Notes under the pieces: model-generated
The model's database searches: none
Told to the model about the DNA's origin: nothing
The model's input: the letters and a program-made list of their open reading frames with translations, nothing else
Shown here: in pieces, positions 1 through 9,200 of the stretch
How the letters are laid out: each line of letters begins with the position of its first letter
Position numbering within the stretch: position 1 is the first letter of the stretch
Program-made: the position numbers and the translations under genes
NCBI GenBank assembly: GCA_946531785.1
Contig: CAMNAT010000004.1
Coordinates: 1-22,143, forward strand
DNA: 22,143 nucleotides
DNA from: an uncultured Oscillospiraceae bacterium
GTDB taxonomy: Bacteria > Bacillota > Clostridia > UBA1381
Reading direction: 5' to 3'

Positions 1-1472
1 AGCTTATATGCTATGTCGTTCCAGAACAGCTCCTTTTCGAGAGCCTCTACCGTGGTCTCTTTTCCGATGTGGACATACTCTATCCCCATCATCCTTGCCC
101 AGTCGTGCATCATCTCCGCGGTCACATCATAGCTCAGCACAGTATGGTGCGCGCCGCCGGCGAGGATCCAGCTCTCCGCCGATACCGCAAGCGACGGCAG
201 CGGCTTCCACATGATGCCCGCTACCGGCAGATTCGGCATCGGATGCAGCGGATTGCACGCCTCTATGTCGTTTACTATGAGCCTCAGTCTGCCGCCCATA
301 TCCACGAGCGATGCGACTATCGCGTCACCGTTCTTCGAGTCGAACACAAGCCTTGCCGGCGCCTTGCGGTCGCCTATGCCCAGCTCATGCACCTGTATCT
401 TCGGCTTGTTCGATGCCACCGACGGGCAGACCTCGAGCATGTGCGCGCCGAGGATATGCTCACCGCCCTTGGGCATGTGGTAGGTGTAGTCCTCCATGAA
501 CGCCGTTCCGCCGTCCATGCCCTCTGCCATCGCCTTCATGATCGCCGTCATTGCCGCTACCTTCCAGTCGCCCTCCGCGCCGAAGCCGTAGCCCTTTGCC
601 ATGAGATCCTGCGCAGCAAGTCCGGGCAGCTGCTCCATGCCGTGGAGATCCTCAAAGTTGGTCGTGAACGCGCCGTAGCCGTAGTCGTTAAAGAGCTTTT
701 CCAATGCGACCTCGGTCCGCGCCTGATAGCGTACCGACTCGATGTTATCTGTGTCCATATCATATTTCCCGGCGTACTCGTCCATCTTCGCGTCAACCTC
801 GGCATCGGTGACATTTTTGATGTACTCCACCAGATCGCCTATGCCGCGGTATTCAACATCCCAGCCGAGCTTGATCTCCGCCTCGACCTTGTCGCCCTCG
901 GTGACTGCCACCTGACGCATATTGTCGCCGAAGCGTACCATCTTGAAGCTGCGGCTGACCATAACACCGACAGCCGAGCGCATCCATGACGCGATCTTTT
1001 TCTGCGGCTCCTCGTCCTCCCAGTAGCCTACAACTATCTTGCGCGGCATCCTGAGCCTTGCGCCGATGAACCCGTGCTCGCGGTCGCCGTGCGCGCTCTG
1101 GTTGAGGTTCATAAAGTCCATATCTATGCCGTCCCACGGTATCTCGCGGTTGCACTGGGTATGGAAGTGCAGAAACGGCTTGTTGTAGTCCTTGAGCCCG
1201 TTTATCCACATCTTTGACGGGCTGAAGGTGTGCATCCATGTGATAACGCCGGCGCAGCGGTCGTCATATGCCGCCTCCTTGAAGAGCGCGGTGATCTCCG
1301 CCGGAGTCTTTACCGTGTCCTTTAAGACGAGCTTACACGGAAGTGTGCCCGCGGCGTTGAGCCCGTCAACTATCGTTTTGGAGTCCTTTGCTACCTGCTC
1401 CAGTGTCTCGGGTCCGTAAAGATGCTGTGAGCCGGTAACGAACCAGAATTCATAGTCCTTTAATTTTTTCAT
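1..1472 (-). CDS. araA: L-arabinose isomerase, 3' end cut by window edge
   Basis: Converts L-arabinose to L-ribulose in the cytoplasm, the first step of arabinose catabolism; a Mn-dependent enzyme. The open frame runs from ATG at 1472 to the window edge, giving about 490 codons. Family members are near 500 residues, so only a few C-terminal residues and the stop are missing. The protein begins MKKLKDYEFWFVTGSQHLYG, the typical AraA start. The metal and active-site segments are present: GAEGDWK, then FMEDYTYH, then ILGAHMLEVCPSV, and near the end AGGAHHTVLSYDV. The visible end ELFWNDIAYKL resembles the family C-terminus. AAGGAG lies about 7 bases before the start. It follows the phosphoesterase gene by 33 bases with no promoter visible between them, so it is probably the distal part of the same transcript. 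No araB, araD or araR is visible here. Confidence 0.96.
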   Translation of the reverse strand, partial: MKKLKDYEFWFVTGSQHLYGPETLEQVAKDSKTIVDGLNAAGTLPCKLVLKDTVKTPAEITALFKEAAYDDRCAGVITWMHTFSPSKMWINGLKDYNKPFLHFHTQCNREIPWDGIDMDFMNLNQSAHGDREHGFIGARLRMPRKIVVGYWEDEEPQKKIASWMRSAVGVMVSRSFKMVRFGDNMRQVAVTEGDKVEAEIKLGWDVEYRGIGDLVEYIKNVTDAEVDAKMDEYAGKYDMDTDNIESVRYQARTEVALEKLFNDYGYGAFTTNFEDLHGMEQLPGLAAQDLMAKGYGFGAEGDWKVAAMTAIMKAMAEGMDGGTAFMEDYTYHMPKGGEHILGAHMLEVCPSVASNKPKIQVHELGIGDRKAPARLVFDSKNGDAIVASLVDMGGRLRLIVNDIEACNPLHPMPNLPVAGIMWKPLPSLAVSAESWILAGGAHHTVLSYDVTAEMMHDWARMMGIEYVHIGKETTVEALEKELFWNDIAYK

Positions 1473-1505
1473 GATATATCTCCTTTTTATTTTTTATTCA
1501 GAAGA

Positions 1506-1982
1506 TCAGCGGCTCCACGCCTCGTCGCGGATCACGCACGCCTTTGGCTTGCCGTTCTCTATCTCTATCACACCGTAGGAGAAGCGCGCGCTGCCGGGGT
1601 TGAGGAGCAGAACGCCGTCATTTTCTCCGGTGTACGCCTCATGCGTGTGCCCGAACACCGCAACAGAGCAGTCCTTTGCCTTTGCCGCCGCGGTGAGCGT
1701 GCGGTAGCTGTCCTCGTATTTTACCGCGTACTTGTGCCCGTGGGTGAGGAATATCCTCACGCCGTCAAGCTCGATGATCTCGTCATCCTGAGCGTAGGCG
1801 TGGATGTCGCAGTTGCCGCGTACATAGATCAGCTCCTTGTCCGGGAACCGCTTTTTCAGCTCCTGCGCGTCGCGCGCATAGTCGCCGGCGTGGAGTATCA
1901 GATCACACGGCACATTTTTGATCGTTTTCTCGCATAGCGCGAGCCTGTCGTGGCTGTCCGAAAATACAAGTATACGCTTCAT
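1506..1982 (-). CDS. YfcE/MJ0936-family metallophosphoesterase
   Basis: A 158-residue calcineurin-like phosphoesterase. All metal-binding motifs of the compact YfcE/MJ0936 family are visible in order: FSDSHD at the N-terminus, HAGD near residue 32, RGNCD near 56, THGHKY near 80 and FGHTHEA near 110. The family hydrolyses phosphodiesters in vitro; natural substrates are mostly unknown, so no specific substrate is proposed. There is no signal peptide, so it is cytoplasmic. ATG at 1982 is preceded by AAGGAG with 7-base spacing. That site lies within the last codons of the heparinase-like gene, whose stop is only 4 bases upstream, so the two are translationally close and surely co-transcribed. 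araA follows 33 bases downstream. Confidence 0.93.
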   Translation of the reverse strand: MKRILVFSDSHDRLALCEKTIKNVPCDLILHAGDYARDAQELKKRFPDKELIYVRGNCDIHAYAQDDEIIELDGVRIFLTHGHKYAVKYEDSYRTLTAAAKAKDCSVAVFGHTHEAYTGENDGVLLLNPGSARFSYGVIEIENGKPKACVIRDEAWSR

Positions 1983-1986
1983 ATTC

Positions 1987-3561
1987 CTACTCCTTCATGG
2001 TTATTTTCAAAACGAACTCATCCCCTGCCGCAAAGTCCAGAAGATACACTGCGCGGTCACAGCCGCTGTGATCCTTTATGGGCTCCTTTGTGACGCTCGC
2101 CGGGCGGTCAAGCATAAGGTTATCTATATATGTCGCGCCGCCTGATACGCGCGGCTTTATATCGGTTATAAGCCGCTCTGTGACGCTCTCAGCGCCCTCT
2201 ATACGGTCGCGGAGAATAACTCCGCTATCGGTGACCTCAAGCTCGCGTATGAGCGTTATATCGCCCTCATACGCGCCGCTGATGTCGAGCCTTGCCCTGC
2301 CGCCTCCGGCGGAAAATGAATTGCCGCGGTATGCTCTGCCGTTTTTCTGCCCCTTACCGTTTATTATAGGTACACTGTGCCCGAGCGACGAGCAGGTGAG
2401 GATGCTATACCGCTTTTCGTCATTGAAATAGTCGCCGGTATATTCGCCGCAGCCGATGTCACAGATCAGCTGGCGGCGGTTATCGGTTATGATAAGGCTA
2501 CCGATGTCGTTGTGGTTATGCGGCTCGGCATTGTGTCCGCCCTTTATGAATACCGAGAACCTCTCGCGGCGGCAGATATAGAGCTGCGAGCTTTCATATA
2601 CCGCCTCGCCGGCTGCCGCCTTCTTCTGCGGCGCTTTGTACAGATATGAGCGGATATACGGTGCCCAGCGTCCGCATTCGTCATTTCGTACTGCGTCCAT
2701 ATCCGGCGCGGGGATCTCGGGAAACAGGCTGCCGAGCATATTAGTAAGCCCCATGAGCGGTCTTACGCCCGCGTCGGAGTCCGAATAACTCGGCACGCAG
2801 CCGCAGAGGTACATGCTGCTCTGAAATGCGGCAAGCCTCATGACCTTCTCCGCGCTCAGTATATCCCGTCCGGTGAATTCGCGCAAAAGCGCCGCGAAAT
2901 ATACATAGTAGCCGAAGCCGTAGCTGTAATAGCCCGGCCCCTCCATGCACGCGCCGTCGGGCGCTATGCCGCGCAGGTATGCCCTCATCGCGTCCATGAT
3001 CCGCTCCGGAACGGGCGTGCCGTTATAGAGGTATATGATGCCTATACATCCCGCGCAGACTGCCGACCAGTTCTCCTCGGCGGTCTCCCAGCCGAAGCGG
3101 CGGCTCTCAAACACATTTATAACGCGCTCCGTTATCTCGGCATCTATCCGCTCCCTTACATCCTCCGGCAGGCTGCCGCCCATAAGATACGCCATTTCCT
3201 TTAAGGTCATGGCGGTCTCTGCGGCGAACAGGTCTATCTCGTGTCGGATATCCTCCGCTGCCGCCGTATGCGCCGGCAGCGCCCAGGTCTCCTCGTCGCA
3301 TACCGCGTATATCAGAGCGCAAAGCTCGTCAAGATATCTGTCGCCGTATGCCCTGCACATCATGAAAGTGCCGGCGAGCCGTCTGCGGCGGTCGAAATAC
3401 ACATCCTCAAAGCCTATGCGCCGCCCCGTCCTTTTGAACTCGTCATAGAGCGAGCGGGAGAGCGGCGAGATGCTGTCCTTATGATAGGTGCTATAGTATT
3501 CCGTTATTTCAGCGCGCTCGCTGTCCGATAGCGTGAGCGCGTCAAAAAGCTGTTTTATCAT
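1987..3561 (-). CDS. Heparinase II/III-family protein without signal peptide
   Basis: A 524-residue protein with the two-part layout of heparinase II/III-like polysaccharide lyases. An alpha-helical N-terminal half carries NWSAVC (about 164-169) and EGPGYYSYG (about 207-215), motifs typical of the alpha/alpha toroid domain. A C-terminal beta-sandwich carries KGGHNAEPHNHND (about 340-352), DIGCGEYTGDYF and SSLGHSVPIINGKGQ. In characterised relatives, His and Tyr residues in these motifs act in uronic-acid beta-elimination and metal binding. The substrate cannot be read from sequence. No signal peptide or anchor is seen, so it probably acts on imported oligosaccharides or another cytoplasmic substrate (inference). 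Its ATG overlaps the htpG stop (ATGA, 4 bases), indicating translational coupling. A phosphoesterase and araA follow, which hints at sugar use, but no transporter or other lyase is adjacent. Confidence 0.82.
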   Translation of the reverse strand: MIKQLFDALTLSDSERAEITEYYSTYHKDSISPLSRSLYDEFKRTGRRIGFEDVYFDRRRRLAGTFMMCRAYGDRYLDELCALIYAVCDEETWALPAHTAAAEDIRHEIDLFAAETAMTLKEMAYLMGGSLPEDVRERIDAEITERVINVFESRRFGWETAEENWSAVCAGCIGIIYLYNGTPVPERIMDAMRAYLRGIAPDGACMEGPGYYSYGFGYYVYFAALLREFTGRDILSAEKVMRLAAFQSSMYLCGCVPSYSDSDAGVRPLMGLTNMLGSLFPEIPAPDMDAVRNDECGRWAPYIRSYLYKAPQKKAAAGEAVYESSQLYICRRERFSVFIKGGHNAEPHNHNDIGSLIITDNRRQLICDIGCGEYTGDYFNDEKRYSILTCSSLGHSVPIINGKGQKNGRAYRGNSFSAGGGRARLDISGAYEGDITLIRELEVTDSGVILRDRIEGAESVTERLITDIKPRVSGGATYIDNLMLDRPASVTKEPIKDHSGCDRAVYLLDFAAGDEFVLKITMKE

Positions 3562-5390
3562 TTATAGAGGCGCGAAAGCAGCTCGTTCGAGCGGGCTACG
3601 AACGCGCTCATGCGCTCGGAGTCGAGCGGTGAGTGCGAGAGCTTCGCAAGGTCATAGACATGGTCGATAACGAGCTTCTTTGTGTCCTCATCAAGCGTGT
3701 CAAGCTGCTTTATGAGACTGTTGTTGCTGTTTAAGACAAGCGTGAACTCGTCGTGGAACATGTTCGCCATGCCCGCGAACTGCTGACCGTAGCTCTTGTA
3801 CATCTCCTGCATACGGCGCGACTCCTCCGAAAGCGTCAGCACCGCCGGAACAGCCTCGTTTTTGAGCGGCTCTACCTCGATCTTGAGTGCATCATCATTG
3901 ATCTCCGTCTTGAACGCCTCGATGAGCGCCTTGTTCCTTTCCTCATCCACCTCGCCGTCGCCGGTGATCTCCGATACAGCCGAGTCTATGCGGCGGAACT
4001 TGATATTGGGATCCTTCATTTCAAGGAAGGAGATGAAGTGCGTGTCCATCACCGCCGGAAGCTCTACCGCGGTCTTGCCCTCGGCGCGGAACATGTTTAT
4101 ATACTGCGACTGCTGTACGGGGTCGGTGATGTAGTAGATCTCCGCCTTCTCAGCGCCGCCGGTAAGCTCTGTGAGCGTCTTATACGCGCCCTCGGTGTCC
4201 TTATAGATGATCGCGTCCTTGACCTTCTCATAGAACTTATCGTCACGCATACAGCCGTATTTCACGAAGATGTTTATATCCTCCCAGTACTTCTCGTAAT
4301 TCTCCTTGTCGGAGTTATAGAGGCTCACGAGCTTATCCGCGACCTTGCGCGTGATGTGCGAGGATATCTTCTTGACATATCCGTCGTTCTGCAGGAAGCT
4401 TCTCGAAACATTCAGCGGCAGATCCGGACAGTCGATAACGCCCTTTAACAGCAGCAGAAATTCCGGAATTACCTCCTTTACGTTGTCGGCAACGAACACC
4501 TGGTTGTTGAACAGCTTCACCTGACCCTCGATACCCGCGAATTCGTGGTTGATCTTGGGGAAGTAAAGTATGCCCTTGAGGTTAAACGGATAATCGACAT
4601 TCAGATGTATCCAGAACAGCGGCTCGTTGAAGTCCATGAACACATTCCGGTAGAATTCCTTATATTCCTCGTCGGTGCATTCTGACGGCTTCTTCATCCA
4701 GAGCGGATCGGTCTCGTTGATCGGCTTCGGCTCCGGCTTCTCCTTGCCGTCCTCGGGCTCGGGTGCGTTCGCGTCCTCAAGATATACGGCTACCGGCAGG
4801 AACGCGCAGTATTTTCTGAGGATCTCGCGTACCTTGAATTCATCTAAGAACTCCGCGCTGTCCTCTGCGATATAGAGAGTGATCGTCGTGCCGCGCTCAG
4901 TTCTTTCGCCGTCTGTCAGCTCAAACTCCATGCTGCCGTCACATGACCATTTTGCAGCCTTCGCGCCGTCGGTATATGAGAGAGAGTCTATCTCCACCCT
5001 GTCTGATACCATGAACGCGCTGTAAAAGCCAAGTCCGAAATGACCGATGATCTGCGCGCCCGCGTCGGTCTCATCCTTGTATTTCTCCAAAAACTCTGTA
5101 GCGCCGGAGAAGGCGATCTGGTTTATGTAACGGTCGATCTCCTCCGCTGTCATGCCGATACCGTTATCGGAAACGGTGAGCGTCTTTTTCTCCTTATTTA
5201 CCGTCACCGTTACGCGGTAGTCGCTATCCGGCTCCGCAACGCCGGAGAGCGCCAGCTTTTTATACTTCGTTATAGCGTCGCAGCCGTTTGAGATAAGCTC
5301 TCTTAAAAAGATATCCTTATCCGAATAAAGCCATTTTTTGATTATCGGAAACAGATTTTCCGAGTCTACTGAAATATTTCCCTTTGCCAT
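3558..5390 (-). CDS. htpG: Molecular chaperone HtpG (bacterial Hsp90)
   Basis: ATP-dependent homodimeric cytoplasmic chaperone. The 610 residues match the usual length (E. coli about 624). The GHKL ATPase domain shows ELISNGCDA (Glu31 and Asn35 for catalysis and Mg), DNGIGM (75-80), GHFGLGFYSAFMV and GTTITLYI. A charged linker rich in E, P and K follows near residue 225. The middle domain has LPLNVSRSFLQND, with the arginine that contacts ATP phosphate. A C-terminal dimerisation region ends in LLSRLYK. ATG at 5390 was chosen because it gives the family start MAKGNISVDSENLFP and has AAGGA 7 bases upstream. An in-frame ATG at 5426 would add 12 unconserved residues and overlap the birA stop. It lies 22 bases after birA. 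No CIRCE operator is visible in that short gap, so heat control through HrcA is not indicated. Confidence 0.96.
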   Translation of the reverse strand: MAKGNISVDSENLFPIIKKWLYSDKDIFLRELISNGCDAITKYKKLALSGVAEPDSDYRVTVTVNKEKKTLTVSDNGIGMTAEEIDRYINQIAFSGATEFLEKYKDETDAGAQIIGHFGLGFYSAFMVSDRVEIDSLSYTDGAKAAKWSCDGSMEFELTDGERTERGTTITLYIAEDSAEFLDEFKVREILRKYCAFLPVAVYLEDANAPEPEDGKEKPEPKPINETDPLWMKKPSECTDEEYKEFYRNVFMDFNEPLFWIHLNVDYPFNLKGILYFPKINHEFAGIEGQVKLFNNQVFVADNVKEVIPEFLLLLKGVIDCPDLPLNVSRSFLQNDGYVKKISSHITRKVADKLVSLYNSDKENYEKYWEDINIFVKYGCMRDDKFYEKVKDAIIYKDTEGAYKTLTELTGGAEKAEIYYITDPVQQSQYINMFRAEGKTAVELPAVMDTHFISFLEMKDPNIKFRRIDSAVSEITGDGEVDEERNKALIEAFKTEINDDALKIEVEPLKNEAVPAVLTLSEESRRMQEMYKSYGQQFAGMANMFHDEFTLVLNSNNSLIKQLDTLDEDTKKLVIDHVYDLAKLSHSPLDSERMSAFVARSNELLSRLYK

Positions 5391-5412
5391 TTTGTATTCC
5401 TTCTTTCTGTGA

Positions 5413-6171
5413 TTATATATATCCATATATTCCCCGGACTGATGCCTCGCCCGAGGTTATGATTTTCTGCCCGTTTTCGGTGTCCAACACCAGTCCGCCG
5501 TCGGGCGTTATGCCTGTCGCGGTGCCGGATACAGCTTCGCCCGCGCCAGTCACTGTGACCTCTCTTCCGATCGTCACGCACCGCGCCTTATATTCGTCTG
5601 ATAGCGCGGCAAAGCCGCCGCTTAAAAACCTGTCATAGAGCGGCTCAAATTCATTCATCACCGCCGCGGTGAGTGCCGCGCGGTCGGTCTCGCGCCCCGT
5701 TTGGAGATAGATCGAGGTCGCGATATGCGAGAGCTCTTCCGGGAACGCACGCGTGTTCACATTTATCCCTATGCCGCATATGACCCTGCCGCCGCTGTAT
5801 TCGGTGAGGATCCCGCACACCTTTTTTGTGCCGATAACTATATCGTTCGGCCATTTTATCATGGCGCCGGCGCCTATAGCGCGGCACACCGACATCCCTG
5901 CGACAAGCGTGATCTGCGGTATCCGCTCCGGCGCGATATCCGGTGTCAGCAAAAGCGACATCCATATCCCGCATCCCTTGGGCGATATCCAGCTGCGACC
6001 GAGGCGGCCGCGTCCTGCGGTCTGCGTGTCGGCGATGAACAGCGCGCCGTTTTGCGCGTCACGGGCATGTTTTGCCTCGGTATTGGTCGAGGCGACCTCG
6101 TCAAAGCACCGCACATCACGCGCGATATATCCGGTCGTAAGATATTGTGTAATATTATCCATTGTATCCAT
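5413..6171 (-). CDS. birA: Biotin-[acetyl-CoA-carboxylase] ligase, catalytic-only form
   Basis: Activates biotin to biotinyl-AMP and attaches it to the lysine of biotin carboxyl carrier proteins. About 252 residues carry the BirA/LplA catalytic fold and the C-terminal SH3-like domain. Visible motifs are STNTEAK, GRGRLGRSW (about 53-61, the biotinyl-AMP loop), KWPNDI (Lys106, catalytic) and CGILTEYSG then GIGINVN. The N-terminal helix-turn-helix of E. coli-type bifunctional BirA is absent, so it should not act as the biotin repressor. The start is uncertain. A GTG at 6192 lies inside the SLH hairpin and is unlikely. ATG at 6171 or 6162 is more likely, but neither has a strong ribosome binding site. 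htpG starts 22 bases after the stop. Confidence 0.92.
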   Translation of the reverse strand: MDTMDNITQYLTTGYIARDVRCFDEVASTNTEAKHARDAQNGALFIADTQTAGRGRLGRSWISPKGCGIWMSLLLTPDIAPERIPQITLVAGMSVCRAIGAGAMIKWPNDIVIGTKKVCGILTEYSGGRVICGIGINVNTRAFPEELSHIATSIYLQTGRETDRAALTAAVMNEFEPLYDRFLSGGFAALSDEYKARCVTIGREVTVTGAGEAVSGTATGITPDGGLVLDTENGQKIITSGEASVRGIYGYI

Positions 6172-6178
6172 CTGTTTT

Positions 6179-6204
6179 AAAGGGCAGGTCACTGCCTGCC
6201 CTTT
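6179..6204 (-). terminator. Hairpin after the SLH-protein gene
   Basis: A 10-bp perfect stem (AAAGGGCAGG with CCTGCCCTTT) around a 6-base loop, about 20 bases past the stop of the SLH gene. On the minus strand only three U residues (within the stem) plus TTTAAAA follow, so the terminator is modest. Some read-through into birA is possible, and no separate birA promoter is obvious. On the plus strand it would sit beyond the start of birA and has no gene to terminate. Confidence 0.65.
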
Positions 6205-6223
6205 GCTATAGTTTGTATAATTA

Positions 6224-9200
6224 TCATTCTCCGTAGATTATGATGAATTTAGCCGTAGGTGATGCCGTTGATCCGGAGGTCGAGCCTGAAACATAGGTGA
6301 TAAGCACCTTTGAACAGTTTACACCGTAGTTTTCAGAGCCTTTGAGGTCGTTCACTGTAAGCGCCGTGGAATCCGTGCCCTTGACATATGGAGTGAACTC
6401 CTCCTCTTCTGCGTCATATCTCAGTATCTTTGTTGATGACGATACCTTGACCTCAAGATAGTCGTCCTCGTTGAGGATGCCGAGATCGTCAAAGCCGTCC
6501 TGCGTTACATACAGCTTGTTCTCATCGGTAAGCACCTGCATGATGTTGCACATGAACGCGCGGGAGGATATTCCCGTAGTATTGCCGCCGGTGTAGTAGT
6601 AGTTATCTGATGCCTCAGTCTGGTTGGGCTTCGGATAACGGAAGTCGAACACATACTTCTGCCAGTTGTTTGCCTCGGTCTGCTCCTGCTGCTCGCGCCA
6701 GTTGAAGTATTCATGTCCGGACGCTTCTCCGTCCTCACCCTTTACCTCTGTTGCATAGCCGTTGAGATTCCGCTTGATATCGTCAAAGCGTACCGCGACC
6801 ATGACGGAGTCTGCGAGCTTGTCGCTGTCGGTGCCGCTCAGGATAACATCGCCCTTGGTGAGGTTTGCAAAGAGATCCGCATACTCGGAGCTGATCTTTG
6901 TCTTGGAGACAGTCGTTGCGGTGTTGTATGTGTAGAGCATATCATATGTATCGCCGTCGGTCGTGTCGAATTCCTGCTTTATGTTTTCGGCAAGCAGCTT
7001 GTATGCGGATGAATATGTGATAGCGTTGCCGCTCTTGAAGTTGGTGTTGTAAACGAGCAGCACCGACGGATACTTGGTCGTGCTCAGATCGTACGCGTCA
7101 AGATAGTAGCTGCCGCTCGTTGACATAGTGTTCGAGGTGATCGCGGACTTGAGTGAATAGTTGTTCACCTTTGTCCTGTCCTTGGGGATGACGAAAAGCG
7201 GAGTGGTACTCTTCAACGAATATAAGGTGGTGCCTTTTGACGACGTCTTGACAGCCGATGATGCCACATAGTACCTCGCTGCCGGATCCATCTGCTTATA
7301 CATTACGATCTTGTTGTTTTCCTCGTTGGTCCCGCCGGACGCAGCCTGATCGAGAGTTATTACCTCGGCGATCTCACCGGAGGAATTGAAGCCGACCTTT
7401 ATGAGCTGGTTATAGCCCGTGAGCTTCACGCCGCTTATCTTTGCGATGTCCTCGTCCGGATTCAAGCCCTCCGCGTTTGCCCTGAGAGCGCTGAGGATAG
7501 ATTCAGGCGAACTCCTTTTGTTGTTCAGCTTCGGATTGTCCTCCTGGATCTTAAAGTTTTTCACCTTGTATGAGGTCGATGATGTAAAGGTGGTCGCCGT
7601 TGTGCTTGTCGGCGCAAACAGCTTGAGGAAGATGTCTGCGCCGTCCTCTGACGCGTCCACAACATATGCATACGGATAATATGAGGTGGACTTGGCCACC
7701 GTACCCCATTCGAGCGTGCCGAGATAGTCGGTATATGCCGTTATCTGCATCCCTGTTTCAAGCGTGCGCTGCTCCTTGGCTTCCATGTAGTAGAGGAAGC
7801 GGGGGCTCACATGGTACTTTACATTATCTATCGAGATCGTTCTGTCCTCGGCGGTATCGGCATTTGTGTTTATCGCAGTTATCGTGCCGGTAACGCTGGC
7901 GTTTGTGTCATATACCGTGATGTAGTCGTAGTCAAGGTTTGCAGCGACGGTGAGGACATCTCCGGCTCTTACCGATGATGGTGTTATATCCGATCCGTCG
8001 CGTGTGAGCGTAAATTTATAGTCTGCCGCATCGGGGTCGAGCAGGAGCGCGTTTCCGGCTACGGTTTTGTCCGATACCTTGTACTCGGGCGAGGTAGGAG
8101 TTGAGAGCGCCACTATGGTATCGTAGTCATATATGTCTATAATATTATATGATCCGTCCGCACCCGAGTCGATTATGCGCGCGGTACCGTAGATAAAGTA
8201 CTCCGACTTCGGATCGAGCCATGTCTCGAGCACATCCTCAAGGCTGTAGCTTTCGCCTGCGAACTGTACAGGCTCGTTAACTGCGCGACCGTTGTATCTT
8301 ACCGAATAATCTCTCTTATCAAGCTTTATCGTCTTGGTCTTTGTGCTCTCGTCGGGGTAATACTTCAGAGAAAGCTCCGAGTAGTCGGCAATATCAAACG
8401 AGCTTATAGTGATCTCCTCGTTCCGTGAGGTCTCGTTGTCGATCTCCACCAGGAACTTGTCTTCATCGTCAAGCCTGTAATAGAGCTGTACGGTCTGACC
8501 GAGATATGAGGTCATCGTGGTGAGTGACTGCGTGAACTCGGTGTAGTCGATAACAATCTCCTCGTCTGTTTTACTGTCCTTAACGGCGATCTGACCGGGA
8601 CCGAGCTTTGCGCGGCATTCCGCTGTAGTGCTTTCCTCAACGCCGACCACCGTCGCCTTGATCTTATATACATCAAGGTAGTCGTTCAGGATGGTCTTGT
8701 TGGTCGTCTCCCATTTTGTGCCGTTGTTTTCGCGCAGCTTTACCTCAAGAGCGTTGTACATTACCTGCGCTATGATCTCTCTGGGCGCGTTCGCGGTGTA
8801 TTCGATGCCCTTTATGTCCTTCTGCAGATCGATCGATAGCGACTCTGCGCGGTAGCCCTCGGGATAGCCGCCCTTTGCCTCGGCGTCGGTCTGGTAGCCG
8901 AGCATGCATACCACCATCTTGAGCGCCTGCTCATATGTAACGGGGTCGTCCGGCCCGAAGGTGAAATCGTCGTAGCCGTTGATGATCCCGAGATCATATG
9001 CAGTCTTGACATAAGTGTTTGCCCAGTGCGAGAGCGACAGATCCTCAAACTGATCGGTCGTAGTCTGGAGCTCGCCGTAGCCGAGGACGAATACGACTAT
9101 CTTTGTGAACTCGGCACGGGTGATGGCCTTTTCCGGCCCGAAGGTACCGTCGTCGTAGCCGTTGATGATCTTCAGCTTGCTGAGTGTTGTGATGGCTGTT

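Noticed and set aside
69..989. 306-codon plus-strand open frame
   Set aside because: It lies wholly antisense to araA, whose conserved active-site motifs are intact. The product is Arg/His-rich with no recognisable motif, typical of an antisense shadow in GC-rich coding DNA.
3753..4448. 231-codon plus-strand open frame
   Set aside because: Antisense to the middle domain of htpG; the product has no family features or ribosome binding site.
5391..5426. CIRCE heat-shock operator before htpG
   Set aside because: The 22-base gap between birA and htpG is too short and has no 9-base inverted arms of the CIRCE type.
6172..6192. GTG start at 6192 for birA
   Set aside because: It falls inside the hairpin that follows the SLH gene, adds unconserved residues and lacks a ribosome binding site.
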